Positions 16,570 to 26,291 of a stretch of 64,000 bases of DNA are shown here, in pieces. The stretch covers positions 248,001-312,000 of the forward strand of contig JADJJZ010000029.1 in the NCBI GenBank assembly GCA_016706255.1, read 5' to 3'. How positions within the stretch are numbered: position 1 is the first letter of the stretch; every line of letters begins with the position of its first letter. The notes beneath the pieces were generated by a model. The model worked only from the letters and a program-made list of their open reading frames with translations. It had not been told where the DNA came from and made no database searches. Source of the stretch: Bacteroidota bacterium. Its GTDB lineage: Bacteria; Bacteroidota; Bacteroidia; Chitinophagales; BACL12. Made by a program: the position numbers and the translations under genes.

Positions 16570-17172
16570 TCATAAACAGCCGAAACCACAGAGTGCACTG
16601 AGAAACAGCCCACAGAGAAAATGCAGAGGAATTTTTCGAAGCAATTGTATTAACGTTAACCAATTTTCATTTACATCATCCAACAAATTACTTTGCGTTA
16701 AAAGCACATATTACAGAAAAACACACCATCCAACCAAACCCTTAGCGCCCTTTGCCCTTAGCGCGCTTAGCGAGAAAATACACCGCGAGAAAAACACGTA
16801 TCAAAAAAAACACACCATCCAACCAAACCCTTAGCGCCCTTTGCCCTTTGCGCGCTTAGCGAGAAAAACACAACTGCAAGAAAAACACATCTTACAAAAA
16901 CCACACCCTCCAAAAAATCAGCGAGTATCACCATCCATAATACAAAAAAATCAGTTTAAATCTTAAAAAATCAGCGACCCGCTTGCGGGTTCAGCGTTCC
17001 CTCTCAAACACACCATCCAACAAATCCCTTGGCGCCCTTTGCCCTTCGCGCGCTTAGCGAGAAAACACGTATCAAGAAAAACACACCATCCAACCAAACC
17101 CTTAGCGCCCTTTGCCCTTCGCGTCCTTAGCGAGAAACCCACACCCGCGAGAAAACACAGCCTTGCGAGCAA
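16570..17172. repeat. Four copies of a CTTAGCGCCCTTTGCC-type intergenic repeat
   Basis: There is no credible gene. Copies of about 63 bp begin near 16717, 16806, 17007 and 17077. Each starts AACACACCATCCAAC, runs through CCCTTAGCGCCCTTTGCC and ends CTTAGCGAGAAAA. Between copies 2 and 3 lies a short hairpin, ACCCGCTTGCGGGT, near 16977. The inner part repeats with an eight- to nine-base rhythm (CTTAGCGC, CCTTTGCC, CTTAGCGC). Related words occur at 371-395 and 521-545. Confidence 0.8.
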
Positions 17173-17175
17173 CCC

Positions 17176-17646
17176 TCACACCACCTTGTTCGCGCAGCTT
17201 GACGACGCGAACGAATCGGGTTTGGCGCGGAACACAAACCCCATACTCAAAATATACCCCATCGCTTCCTGCAACGCCGTATTACTCTGGAAATTCGGGT
17301 TGGTGTTAATATCCGCGTGCACCTCCAGCTCCACCTCGTATTCATCCAGCAAATTACACAACTCATAAGCAATCTCAATCGACCGCGAAACCTCGTAGAG
17401 CAGGCGTTCTTTGAGCGTCATTTTTTGCGTGCTCCGCTCATTAGCTATAAACATGAACCCGCCCCTGCCCTCGCGCAGAAACACGATAACCGTCCCGAAC
17501 TCGATCGTTCGGCCATATACCTGCGAGTCAGAACCAATACAAACCTTGAGCTTATTGCCTGCAGCCGTCTCCCGCTCTATGGTTTCACGCACCTCGTCGG
17601 CAATAGGACGCGTGATTTCAACCCCGTTAAATTTGCGCCATTTCAT
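17176..17646 (-). CDS. RNase H-like protein, DUF458/YkuK family
   Basis: A 156-residue protein matching the DUF458 (YkuK-type) RNase H-like fold: VCIGSDSQVYGRTIEFGTVI with the first acidic residue, VELEVHADINTNPNFQSN with the second, and a C-terminal GFVFRAKPDSFASSSCANK with a third Asp. These would be the metal-binding acids of a nuclease; no activity has been demonstrated that I know of. Its GC content is visibly higher than that of its neighbours. It is divergent from rpmE2 and ends in the repeat region. Confidence 0.85.
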   Translation of the reverse strand: MKWRKFNGVEITRPIADEVRETIERETAAGNKLKVCIGSDSQVYGRTIEFGTVIVFLREGRGGFMFIANERSTQKMTLKERLLYEVSRSIEIAYELCNLLDEYEVELEVHADINTNPNFQSNTALQEAMGYILSMGFVFRAKPDSFASSSCANKVV

Positions 17647-17719
17647 ACATTGTTCAGTTTACTCTACAATATTAATAGTAAAAAATTAGAAATTATTACC
17701 AACTTCATTAAGATTTTAC

Positions 17720-17727
17720 TAATTTTG
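17720..17727 (+). promoter_or_regulatory. -7 box of rpmE2
   Basis: TAATTTTG fits TAnnTTTG. A start of transcription near 17733 leaves a leader of roughly 14 nt before the ATG at 17747. Confidence 0.5.
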
Positions 17728-17746
17728 CACCTTCAATTAACAGAAA

Positions 17747-17995
17747 ATGAAAAAAGAAATTCATCCGGAAAATTATAGAGAAGTTATTTTCAAAGACTTC
17801 AGTGCTGATATTGCATGGATTGGCAAATCAACAGCCAACACAAAAGAAACCATGAAATGGGAAGACGGAAAAGACTATCCGCTGATCAAATTAGAGGTTT
17901 CTAATGTTAGTCATCCATTCTTTACAGGAAAAATGAAATTGATGGATACTGCAGGTCGTATCGAAAAATTCAACAAACGTTACGCGAAAAAATAA
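17747..17995 (+). CDS. rpmE2: 50S ribosomal protein L31 type B
   Basis: An 82-residue protein of the type B (zinc-independent) L31 family: it opens KKEIHPENYREV, has the family phrase SHPFFTGK and ends with GRIEKFNKRYAKK. It has no CxxC zinc pair, as expected for type B. It binds the large subunit at the inter-subunit bridge. The gene is monocistronic, with its own -7 box and a strong terminator. Confidence 0.95.
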   Translation: MKKEIHPENYREVIFKDFSADIAWIGKSTANTKETMKWEDGKDYPLIKLEVSNVSHPFFTGKMKLMDTAGRIEKFNKRYAKK

Positions 17996-18015
17996 TTTTC
18001 GTAATAAATTTATAC

Positions 18016-18051
18016 AACCCCTTTGGTGTTTCTTCATCAAAGGGGTTTTTT
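18016..18051 (+). terminator. Terminator of rpmE2
   Basis: The ten-base arms AACCCCTTTG (18016-18025) and CAAAGGGGTT (18038-18047) are followed by a T run to 18051. It lies 20 bp after the rpmE2 stop. Confidence 0.85.
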
Positions 18052-18055
18052 CATT

Positions 18056-18063
18056 TAAATTTG
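18056..18063 (+). promoter_or_regulatory. -7 box directly before the GlmU-like gene
   Basis: TAAATTTG matches TAnnTTTG and ends seven bases before the ATG at 18071, again predicting an almost leaderless message. Confidence 0.5.
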
Positions 18064-18070
18064 TGCCATA

Positions 18071-19279
18071 ATGCAAGTAATTTTATTCGACGACAAACGC
18101 TGGCAACAACTTTTGCCACTTACCTTTACCAGACCTATTGCTGACCTTCGAATTGGTATTGACACCATACGCGCAAAATGGGAAGCCATGTTGCCGGGCG
18201 AATATGCCTGGTTATGCGAACCATATCTGAGCAGCAAATTTCAAATCGCCTACGGCAGCGATAATTTATATATTTATGGTGGATGTATTCCCGATAAAAA
18301 TATTATCGCAGCAATTAATAATTTAAAATCGAATCAGGCGCTGGTTAAAAATGATGAACTGATTGCAGTGCGCAGCAGCGAAAAATATTTTTCGGGAATG
18401 AGCCTGAGTGAACATGTTGCTGCATTGGAAAAAATTGAATACAAAGCCGACGTAATTTCCATTTCCAGAACCTGGCATTTGTTCCAATATAATGATGTTG
18501 TGTTGAGAGCAGATTTCGAGCGCCTGACTGCCGGAAAAAAATCGCAGGATATTACTGGTAATAATACCATAATTGGCAATCAGATTTTTGTGGAACCGGG
18601 TGCTCGTGTAGAAGCGGCAATAATTAATACTACAACCGGACCTGTTTATATTGGCAATGATGCTGAAATAATGGAAGGCGCTATGATTCGCGGACCATTT
18701 GCTTTAGGCAAACATAGCACGATTAAAATGGGTGCAAAAATTTACGGTGCAACTACTATTGGTCCGCATTGTAAAGTTGGTGGAGAGGTTAATAACAGTG
18801 TATTTCAATCGTATTCGAATAAAGCACACGACGGATTTATTGGCAACAGTGTAATTGGTTCATGGTGTAATATGGGTGCTGATACCAATAATTCTAATCT
18901 GAAAAATAATTATGCAGAAGTAAAATTGTGGGATTATCAAACACAAAAATTTATTCCGACCGGCTTACAATTTTGCGGATTAATTATGGGTGATCACAGC
19001 AAATGCGGAATTAATACGATGTTTAACACCGGCACTGTGGTTGGTGTAAATGCAAATATTTTTGGTGATGGATTTCCACGCAATTTTATTCCTTCATTCA
19101 GTTGGGGTGGCGCTGCGGGATTTGTAACCTATAAATTAAGTGATGCCATGGTTGTTGCCATTGAAGTAATGCAACGCAGAAGTATTCAATTATCAGATGC
19201 CGATAAAAAAATATTAACTACGGTTTACGAATTAAGCGAAAAATATCGCAAAGGTCAGTTGATTTTTATTCACAGATAA
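18071..19279 (+). CDS. Alternative GlmU-type nucleotidyltransferase/acyltransferase
   Basis: A 402-residue two-domain protein. Residues about 1-165 match the NTP_transf_4 domain (ILFDDKRWQQLLPLTFTRPI, ADLRIGIDTIRAKWE). Residues about 170-380 are a left-handed beta-helix with hexapeptide repeats (PVYIGNDAEIMEGAMIRGPF, TTIGPHCKVGGEV). This is the Bacteroidota stand-in for GlmU, predicted to make UDP-GlcNAc from GlcN-1-P for cell wall and LPS. Sugar specificity is inferred from the family. tpiA follows 24 bp downstream and prmA after that, so the three probably form one operon. Confidence 0.88.
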   Translation: MQVILFDDKRWQQLLPLTFTRPIADLRIGIDTIRAKWEAMLPGEYAWLCEPYLSSKFQIAYGSDNLYIYGGCIPDKNIIAAINNLKSNQALVKNDELIAVRSSEKYFSGMSLSEHVAALEKIEYKADVISISRTWHLFQYNDVVLRADFERLTAGKKSQDITGNNTIIGNQIFVEPGARVEAAIINTTTGPVYIGNDAEIMEGAMIRGPFALGKHSTIKMGAKIYGATTIGPHCKVGGEVNNSVFQSYSNKAHDGFIGNSVIGSWCNMGADTNNSNLKNNYAEVKLWDYQTQKFIPTGLQFCGLIMGDHSKCGINTMFNTGTVVGVNANIFGDGFPRNFIPSFSWGGAAGFVTYKLSDAMVVAIEVMQRRSIQLSDADKKILTTVYELSEKYRKGQLIFIHR

Positions 19280-19303
19280 AATTACATCCACAAAAAAAAT
19301 AAT

Positions 19304-20062
19304 ATGTCAAGAAAAAAAATAATTGCGGGCAACTGGAAAATGTTTAAAACACATACCGATGCAAATCAGTTAGTGGATGCGATTGCAGACGGTATAAAAG
19401 GTGTGACATTAAATGCTGAAGTGTGGATTGCACCTGCATATATTTTTATTGAATCGCTGCAAACAAATTTTGGTTTCAGCGGAATTAAATTTGGTGCGCA
19501 GGATGTCAGCCGTTTCGCTGAAGGTGCTTATACCGGTGAGGTTTCAGCCCCAATGTTAAAAAGTATTGATACCCATTTTGTAATTGTTGGTCATAGTGAG
19601 CGCAGACAATATCATCAGGAAAATGATGTGTTGATTGCTGAAAAAATTACGACTGCATTAAATAATAAATTACAAGTTGTTTATTGTTGTGGTGAAACGC
19701 TGGAGCAAAGAAATTCGGGTAATCATTTTGATGTGGTTAAACAACAGGTTGCTACTGCATTATTTAATTTATCATCAGAACAAATCACACATCTGGTAAT
19801 TGCTTACGAACCTGTTTGGGCAATTGGAACAGGTGTTACTGCAACTTCTGCACAAGCGCAGGAAATGCATGCGTTTATCCGAAATTTAATTGCAGCACAA
19901 TTTGGTAATGCTCATGCAGCAGCAATCCGAATTTTATACGGTGGCAGTGTTAAACCAAATAATTCAGTTGAATTATTTTCACAACCTGATATTGATGGCG
20001 GATTAATTGGTGGAGCAAGTTTAGTTGCCGACGATTTTTTAAAAATAATTCAAGGTGTCTGA
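19304..20062 (+). CDS. tpiA: Triosephosphate isomerase
   Basis: A 252-residue TIM-barrel enzyme that interconverts dihydroxyacetone phosphate and glyceraldehyde 3-phosphate. Catalytic residues are visible: Asn10 and Lys12 in AGNWKMFK, His97 in VGHSERR and Glu169 in AYEPVWAIGTG; the phosphate loop YGGSVKPNN is near the C-terminus. Second gene of the GlmU-like/tpiA/prmA run. Confidence 0.97.
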   Translation: MSRKKIIAGNWKMFKTHTDANQLVDAIADGIKGVTLNAEVWIAPAYIFIESLQTNFGFSGIKFGAQDVSRFAEGAYTGEVSAPMLKSIDTHFVIVGHSERRQYHQENDVLIAEKITTALNNKLQVVYCCGETLEQRNSGNHFDVVKQQVATALFNLSSEQITHLVIAYEPVWAIGTGVTATSAQAQEMHAFIRNLIAAQFGNAHAAAIRILYGGSVKPNNSVELFSQPDIDGGLIGGASLVADDFLKIIQGV

Positions 20063-20063
20063 T

Positions 20064-20897
20064 ATGCAGTACCTTGAATATCATTTCATCACTTCCGACG
20101 AACAAACTGCAGAAATTCTGATGGCCTTACTGGCTGAGGCGGGTTTCGATACATTTGATCAAAATGAACACGAATTAAGTGCTTACATTCAGGAATCTGC
20201 AGATGATATTGAGCGTATCGCAGCTTATCTCGACGAATTACAACAAAAGTTTGTTTTCACCTGGTCGCAAAAACAGTTTGAGAAAAAAAACTGGAATGCC
20301 GAATGGGAAAAAAGTTTTCAACCGGTTTGTATTGCTAACCGATGTTTAATCCGTGCACCTTTTCATCCCGCCCAACCCGGAATCGAGTTCGATATTTTGA
20401 TTGAACCACGCATGAGTTTTGGCACCGGTCACCACGAAAGTACCAACCTCATTATGGAGGAAATGCTGGGATTTAACCTGCAAAACAAGGAAGTTTGCGA
20501 TGCCGGCTGCGGAACGGGTATTCTTGCCATTTTGGCCTATAAAAAGGGTGCAAACCACGTTTTGGGTATAGATAATGAAGAATGGGCCTACCAAAATGCC
20601 CTCGACAATATCGCGCTAAATGGCATTTACAGTGGTGTTTCTGTTGAGCTGGGCGATTTTTCGCTCATGGAAGGCCGCAATTTCGATGTTATTTTGGCCA
20701 ACATCAACAAACATATCGTTTTGGGCAATATATCCCGCTTTTTCAGTTCGATTCAACCTGGTGGCTATCTGATTGTCAGCGGAATTCTCGAAAACGACCT
20801 TCAGGATGTGGAAAAAGAGGCTGCCAACTACTTCTTTCAGCTAATATCCACACGCACCAAAAACGACTGGCTTTGTGCCGTGTTTCAAAACATTTGA
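20064..20897 (+). CDS. prmA: Ribosomal protein L11 methyltransferase
   Basis: A SAM methyltransferase of 277 residues. The N-terminal substrate domain is followed by RMSFGTGHHESTNLI, motif I DAGCGTGILAI, and ILANINKHIV in the place of the usual catalytic loop. I choose the ATG at 20064, one base after the tpiA stop. A GTG at 20055 overlapping tpiA is also possible, but ATG followed by QYLEYHF fits the family start better. PrmA trimethylates L11 in the cytoplasm. Confidence 0.93.
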   Translation: MQYLEYHFITSDEQTAEILMALLAEAGFDTFDQNEHELSAYIQESADDIERIAAYLDELQQKFVFTWSQKQFEKKNWNAEWEKSFQPVCIANRCLIRAPFHPAQPGIEFDILIEPRMSFGTGHHESTNLIMEEMLGFNLQNKEVCDAGCGTGILAILAYKKGANHVLGIDNEEWAYQNALDNIALNGIYSGVSVELGDFSLMEGRNFDVILANINKHIVLGNISRFFSSIQPGGYLIVSGILENDLQDVEKEAANYFFQLISTRTKNDWLCAVFQNI

Positions 20898-21002
20898 TAC
20901 AGTGCACGCTTTCGGCTTAATATGTGTTAACAGTATAATTTCTCCACGTTAATTACGTTTGGGAGGTAGGTCTATTTGTAATAGATATTTTAACTTAACG
21001 GC

Positions 21003-24000
21003 ATGAAAAAATTATTAAGTATCATCATACTCCTTTTCGCTTTGAGTACTTCCTATGCTCAGGTGACAAAATTTTCATATGAACAGGAACCGTTTTTGAA
21101 AGAACTCGACGATTTCATGAAGACGGTAAATACAGAAATTACTAAAGACAGTTATAATCATTTTGCCAAAGAAGTTGAAGCCGGAAATATAACCCCTGAG
21201 CAATTACGCATGGTAATTGAATTAAGTAATAAAATGCTCGACCGTCGCATGAAACCAACGCCGCAGTTTGTTGCTGTTTTGGATGCAACGGTTTCATTCG
21301 TAAAAAGTAATCAGATGATGGATCGTTATTCGGAATGGATGACGATTGTAAATAGTATTCTGGACAATTCGAAAAAAGGCAGTTATGTAACCTTTAATCG
21401 TTTCCTCGATTTTTCTGCTGCATTTTTTGAAAAAAGTGCTTTAAATGATACACCAACAAGAACATGGTGTTATACTTCATTCGATTACCAATTTGTATTA
21501 AATGGTGAAATTCCGGAAGTGCATTTTTCTTCCACCGATTTATATGGTTATACTAAAGGTGATACCTTGTATATAAATGGCACACAAGGTGTTTATTATC
21601 CTTTAGAAAAAGAATGGAAAGGTAAATCAGGAACTGTAGGTTGGGGAAGAGCAGGTTTAGATAGTACTGTTACCTATGGTAAATTAAAAAATTATAAAGT
21701 AAATACAGAGTCAAACGAATACAGTGCCGATTCAGCTACCTTATATTTTGGCGGGATGTTCAGTAAACCGTTAGTAGGTTTATTAACCGATAGATTAATT
21801 ACCAACAACGAACCACAAAAAAGTGATTATCCGCAATTCAGAACATATGATAACAATCTGGTTGTAAAAGATATTTTAACCAATGTAGATTATAAAGGTG
21901 GATTTTTCTTAAAAGGAAGTCAGATCATTGGAAGTGGAAGTGATTCTATTCCAGCAGAAATGTCGTTCCGAAATCCCGAAGGGAAAAAAGCGGTGTTGGC
22001 GCGCTCAAAAACATTTTTAGTGGAACCGGGCATGTCCATTTATTCCAAAGATGCGGAAGTAATTATTCGTGTTGCCAAAGAAGATAGTATTTATCACCAT
22101 GATGTTTCGTTGCGTTACGATGGTATTTTAAGTTCAATAAATATTACGCGTCAGGACGAAGGATTTTCCAGTTTGATGTTTTATAGTTCTTACCATAAAA
22201 TTGACGTCAAGGTCGATAACATGAACTGGTCGCTGGAAGATACCATAATCAAATTCAAAAATATTGAAGGTGCCGGTCAAAAAATGAGTTGGTTCGAAAG
22301 TCAGGATTTATTTAGTGCGAAATTATTTGACCGTGTGCGGGGAGTTTCCACTTATCAGCCGCTGGTAAAAATTAAACGTTATTGCGAGATGTACAAAACG
22401 CGCGAAATTCCAACCCTTGCGCTGGCTAAAGAATTAAATCCAACATTAACTGTTGATGGTGTTCAAAGTTTATTATTACAATTGGTTGAAGAAGGATTTA
22501 TTTTTTATGATAAGGAAAAAGAAATGGTTTATGTGAAGGATAAAACATTTAATTATGTTTTTGCCTCAGCAGGGAAAAAAGATTATGATATCATTGCCAT
22601 TCCATCAGTTACCAAAGAACCAAATGCCTTATTAAATATTAAAAATTACGACTTGAATGTAAATGGTATCAGTCAGTTTTATTTAAGTGATTCACAGTTC
22701 GTTTTAATTTATCCGAAGGATGATAAATTAACCATCAAAAAAAATCGGGATATGTTATTCGACGGAACAATTGTTTCCGGTAACATCGATTTTAAAGGGT
22801 CCAATTTTTATTTCAGCTACGATACATTTAATATCAAAATGAACGCAGTGGATTCCATGGTATTATATGTCGAATCAACTGAAATTGACGACAATGGAAA
22901 TCCATTATATCTTCCGGTAAACACCAATATCAGTGTAACTTCCGGGCGATTACAAATTGATAAAACAGATAATAAATCAAGTAAAGTGCATTATAAGGAA
23001 TACAGCATTTTTACGACCTACGATTATTCTGTTGCCGATTACGATAAAAAAACAATTTTTAATAACGTTTACGATAAAGAAGAATTTTATTTCAAACTTG
23101 ATCCGTTCACATTAGAAAGTTCCGACTCCCTGGATTATCGAAGGGTGAAATTTGATGGCACTATGATTTCCGATGGTATATTTCCGGATTTCAGGGAAGC
23201 ATTAAAATTACAGGACGACCGTTCATTAGGTTTTAAAACAACAACGCCTGCAGGTGGATTTCCTACCTACGGCAAATTGGGAAAATACACCGGTAATATT
23301 TCATTGAGTAATGAAGGATTCCGTGGTTCAGGAACAATTGATTTTATGGCATCTAAATCACAGTCAAGTGATATTATGTTTTTCCCGGATTCAACAATTG
23401 CGAAGGTTGAAGATTTTACTGTTGCAAAAACAGAAAGTGGGGTGCAATTTCCTGCAGGTTCAAATACCGGTGTTAGCACAAGATGGTTGCCTTATGAAGA
23501 TAAAATGATTGTTGAACAGGGAACAAAACCTTTTGATTTATTCGAAAATCAGGCAACTTTAAAAGGAACGGCAATAGTAACTTCTAAAGGATTACAAGGC
23601 GATGGAACGATGTTTTGGGGTGAGGTTAAATTAAAATCTAATCAGTTTAAATACAGAGCTGATAATGCATTGTCAGACACTGCTATGGTAACAATCGGTC
23701 AGGTTACGCCCGATTTAGTTGCATTAAAACTCGACAATGTAAATATGGATGTCGATTTCAAAAAACGTGTTGGTCACTTTAAAGCGAATTACGATAGTAT
23801 CATGACCGAATTACCATACAACGAATACAAAACCGACATGAACGTATTCGATTGGGTGATGGATGAAAGAACTGTTTATTTTAAATCAACAAAAGAATAT
23901 TCTAATTTTTATTCAACCAATGGTGGTCAGGATAGTCTCGTGTTTCAGGCCAAAGAAGGTAAATTCGATTTAAATACCTATTTATTAAATGCTGAAGGCG

Positions 24001-25478
24001 TGCCATTAATTCGTGTTGCCGATGTGCATGTTATTCCCGATTCCGGAAAAGTGTATATTGAAAAGGGGGCTAAGATGGGAACCCTGTATTATGCGAAAAT
24101 TAAGGGCGATACATTAAACTTTTATCATAATCTGGATAATTGTATCGTCAATATTATGGGACGATTAGCCATTTCAGGTTCAGGAGAATATGGTTACACA
24201 ACACCGCAAGGCAAAAAACAAATTATTCCGATTGAAAGTATGCAGGTGGTGAAGCAGGTTGACAGTGTAATGGAAATTACCAATTACCATTTATTTGCAA
24301 AAGGTTATGTGCAGGATTCAGCCAATTTTGTTTTAGAAGATAAAGTACATTTTAAAGGCCCTATTGAATTATACAGTCAGGATCAGTTTTTAAGATATCG
24401 TGGTTATGTGAAATTAGATGTGCAGGATACAGCAAATATCAGAACAAGCTGGTTCCATATTGATGCTTCCATAAATCCAAAAAATCCGATATTTAATTTA
24501 AATGATGCCGTTACAGAGCGCAACGACTCTGTATATGCCGGTATTTTCCGCTTTAATGATACAGCAGCGTTGTACACAGCCATTATGGGTAAACGCGCAT
24601 CAATAGCCGATGCACAATTATTTGTGGCCAGAGGACAGGGTTATTATAATGAAACAGATCAGACCTACTATTTCGGTAACCTCGATAAATTAGACGATCC
24701 ATCAGCAAAAGGTTCTATCATGAAATACAATGATAAAACCACAGCATTATTTGCAGAAGGTCGTTTAAAAATGGGATTAAAAACAGACCTCTGCGAAACC
24801 AAAGCGTATGGCACTATCATAAAACGTCCGAATAATGATGCGTATAGAATGGATGCTACAGTCACCTTCGAAATACCATTACCAAGTGATTTAATGAATA
24901 AGTTGGGCGAGATGTTATTGGCGTCAAACAGCGACGCAGGTGCTGCTGCATTGGACTATAATATTGAAACACAAATTTTATCGGCTATTAATGAGTTGAT
25001 GGATGAAAAATCTTATAACAAATTAATGAGTGATGTTACATCAAAAGGATATCTCGACCGACCAAAAGATTCACCGGTTACTGTATTTATGTCCGGATTA
25101 AAAATGGTATGGGATCCTTCATCACGCTCCTTCCACTCTACCGGTTCTGATGGTAAATTAGTTTGGTTTGGCGATAAATCGTTTAATCAGCAAATTAAAT
25201 GTTATGCCGAATTCGGCAAACGCAGTGGTGGCGATTATTTCACCATTTATATGGTAACACCATCCGAAGATTTTATTTACATCAGTTACAAAAGAAATCA
25301 GTTAAAAATTTATACTTCACGTGAAGATTTAAATACCGAAATTTTCAGTTACGATCCTAAAAAACGTATTATTGAAACCGATCGTGGAAATATGGTATTT
25401 AGTTTAGAAGGTAAAAATGCCGTAAATCAGTTTGTGCAGGACATGCAATATTATGAAGGCTTAAAAGAGAATAAATAA
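21003..25478 (+). CDS. Large exported protein of unknown function
   Basis: The longest gene here, 1491 residues. Residues 1-19 are a signal peptide (MKKLLSIIILLFALSTSYA). Residues 20-160 are helical. The rest is dominated by beta strands in repeating blocks such as YTKGDTLYINGTQG, YSADSATLYFGGMF, KGTAIVTSKGLQGDGTMFWG and RVADVHVIPDSGKVYIEKGA. The strand rhythm recalls the LptA/LptD (OstA) beta-jellyroll, but I see no definite match and no T9SS sorting domain or lipobox, so a periplasmic or outer-membrane-associated role is inference. Monocistronic, with a shared terminator at 25491. Confidence 0.8.
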   Translation: MKKLLSIIILLFALSTSYAQVTKFSYEQEPFLKELDDFMKTVNTEITKDSYNHFAKEVEAGNITPEQLRMVIELSNKMLDRRMKPTPQFVAVLDATVSFVKSNQMMDRYSEWMTIVNSILDNSKKGSYVTFNRFLDFSAAFFEKSALNDTPTRTWCYTSFDYQFVLNGEIPEVHFSSTDLYGYTKGDTLYINGTQGVYYPLEKEWKGKSGTVGWGRAGLDSTVTYGKLKNYKVNTESNEYSADSATLYFGGMFSKPLVGLLTDRLITNNEPQKSDYPQFRTYDNNLVVKDILTNVDYKGGFFLKGSQIIGSGSDSIPAEMSFRNPEGKKAVLARSKTFLVEPGMSIYSKDAEVIIRVAKEDSIYHHDVSLRYDGILSSINITRQDEGFSSLMFYSSYHKIDVKVDNMNWSLEDTIIKFKNIEGAGQKMSWFESQDLFSAKLFDRVRGVSTYQPLVKIKRYCEMYKTREIPTLALAKELNPTLTVDGVQSLLLQLVEEGFIFYDKEKEMVYVKDKTFNYVFASAGKKDYDIIAIPSVTKEPNALLNIKNYDLNVNGISQFYLSDSQFVLIYPKDDKLTIKKNRDMLFDGTIVSGNIDFKGSNFYFSYDTFNIKMNAVDSMVLYVESTEIDDNGNPLYLPVNTNISVTSGRLQIDKTDNKSSKVHYKEYSIFTTYDYSVADYDKKTIFNNVYDKEEFYFKLDPFTLESSDSLDYRRVKFDGTMISDGIFPDFREALKLQDDRSLGFKTTTPAGGFPTYGKLGKYTGNISLSNEGFRGSGTIDFMASKSQSSDIMFFPDSTIAKVEDFTVAKTESGVQFPAGSNTGVSTRWLPYEDKMIVEQGTKPFDLFENQATLKGTAIVTSKGLQGDGTMFWGEVKLKSNQFKYRADNALSDTAMVTIGQVTPDLVALKLDNVNMDVDFKKRVGHFKANYDSIMTELPYNEYKTDMNVFDWVMDERTVYFKSTKEYSNFYSTNGGQDSLVFQAKEGKFDLNTYLLNAEGVPLIRVADVHVIPDSGKVYIEKGAKMGTLYYAKIKGDTLNFYHNLDNCIVNIMGRLAISGSGEYGYTTPQGKKQIIPIESMQVVKQVDSVMEITNYHLFAKGYVQDSANFVLEDKVHFKGPIELYSQDQFLRYRGYVKLDVQDTANIRTSWFHIDASINPKNPIFNLNDAVTERNDSVYAGIFRFNDTAALYTAIMGKRASIADAQLFVARGQGYYNETDQTYYFGNLDKLDDPSAKGSIMKYNDKTTALFAEGRLKMGLKTDLCETKAYGTIIKRPNNDAYRMDATVTFEIPLPSDLMNKLGEMLLASNSDAGAAALDYNIETQILSAINELMDEKSYNKLMSDVTSKGYLDRPKDSPVTVFMSGLKMVWDPSSRSFHSTGSDGKLVWFGDKSFNQQIKCYAEFGKRSGGDYFTIYMVTPSEDFIYISYKRNQLKIYTSREDLNTEIFSYDPKKRIIETDRGNMVFSLEGKNAVNQFVQDMQYYEGLKENK

Positions 25479-25487
25479 TTCCAAAAA

Positions 25488-25517
25488 AAAAGCAACCATA
25501 ACCGGTTGCTTTTTTTT
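25488..25517. terminator. Bidirectional terminator between convergent genes
   Basis: AGCAACC (25491-25497) pairs with GGTTGCT (25504-25510). An A run precedes the stem and eight T follow it, so it can end transcription from both sides: the 1491-residue gene and the SpoU methyltransferase gene. Confidence 0.8.
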
Positions 25518-25527
25518 ATTGTTTTAA

Positions 25528-26058
25528 TTATTTTTTTATTTTATTAAACGCTTCCCAAATTACAATTCCAACGGAAACGGAAATATTTAACGAATGTTTG
25601 GTGCCAAATTGAGGAATTTCGATACAGGCATCACAAAGTGCCAGCACTTCATCGCTAACACCCATTACTTCATGTCCGAAAACAAATGCTGTTTTTTCAT
25701 ATGCAGCAGGTTGAAAATCGCGCAATAAAACTGCAGTTGAAGCCTGTTCTACAGCAACAATGGTATAACCAAGGGTTTTAAGCTTTTGGATTGCATCCAC
25801 AGTATGATCAAAGTATTCCCAATAAACGCTTTCGGTAGCACCGAGCGCAGTTTTTTCAATATCGCGGTGTGGTGGTTTGGCGGTAATGCCGCATAAGCAG
25901 ATGCCGCGGAGCAAAAACGCATCGGCTGTTCTGAACACTGAGCCAATATTATTTAAGCTGCGTACATTATCTAATACAACTACAAATGGCGTTTTTTCGG
26001 CGTTTTTAAATTCCTCAACACTTAATCTGGCCAATGCAGCATTGGGTGTTTTATACAT
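25528..26058 (-). CDS. SpoU-family RNA 2'-O-methyltransferase (TrmH type)
   Basis: A 176-residue SPOUT enzyme with the three family motifs: NIGSVFRTADAF near the N-terminus, FVFGHEVMGVSDEVL, and IPQFGTKHSLNISVSVGIVI at the C-terminus forming the SAM-binding knot. It lacks an extra RNA-binding domain, as in short TrmH/TrmL-like enzymes. It methylates a ribose in tRNA or rRNA; the target nucleotide cannot be told. Confidence 0.92.
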   Translation of the reverse strand: MYKTPNAALARLSVEEFKNAEKTPFVVVLDNVRSLNNIGSVFRTADAFLLRGICLCGITAKPPHRDIEKTALGATESVYWEYFDHTVDAIQKLKTLGYTIVAVEQASTAVLLRDFQPAAYEKTAFVFGHEVMGVSDEVLALCDACIEIPQFGTKHSLNISVSVGIVIWEAFNKIKK

Positions 26059-26291
26059 ATTCCGGCTGTTGTAATGTTAACGTATTTTTTACTGTTAATA
26101 TTTTACAAAAATTTACATTTGCTTATGCTAATTACAAATTTCAGCCAAACCTAAGATGAAAAGTTGAAATAAAATAATTTTAGTTAAATGCCTGTAATTT
26201 GTGACATCAATATTGCCAAAAAATTAACAATCCATAAATGAATGGGGCAGAATTATTAAAAAAGTAGCTACATATATTTAATTTCTACATA

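Noticed and set aside
16511..16834. 107-codon plus-strand ORF
   Set aside because: It lies wholly in repeat DNA, and its sequence is a translation of octamers and CTTAGCGC repeats.
16963..17172. 69-codon minus-strand ORF
   Set aside because: It is a translation of the CTTAGCGC-type repeat, with repeated KGAKGLVGW-like words from repeat copies.
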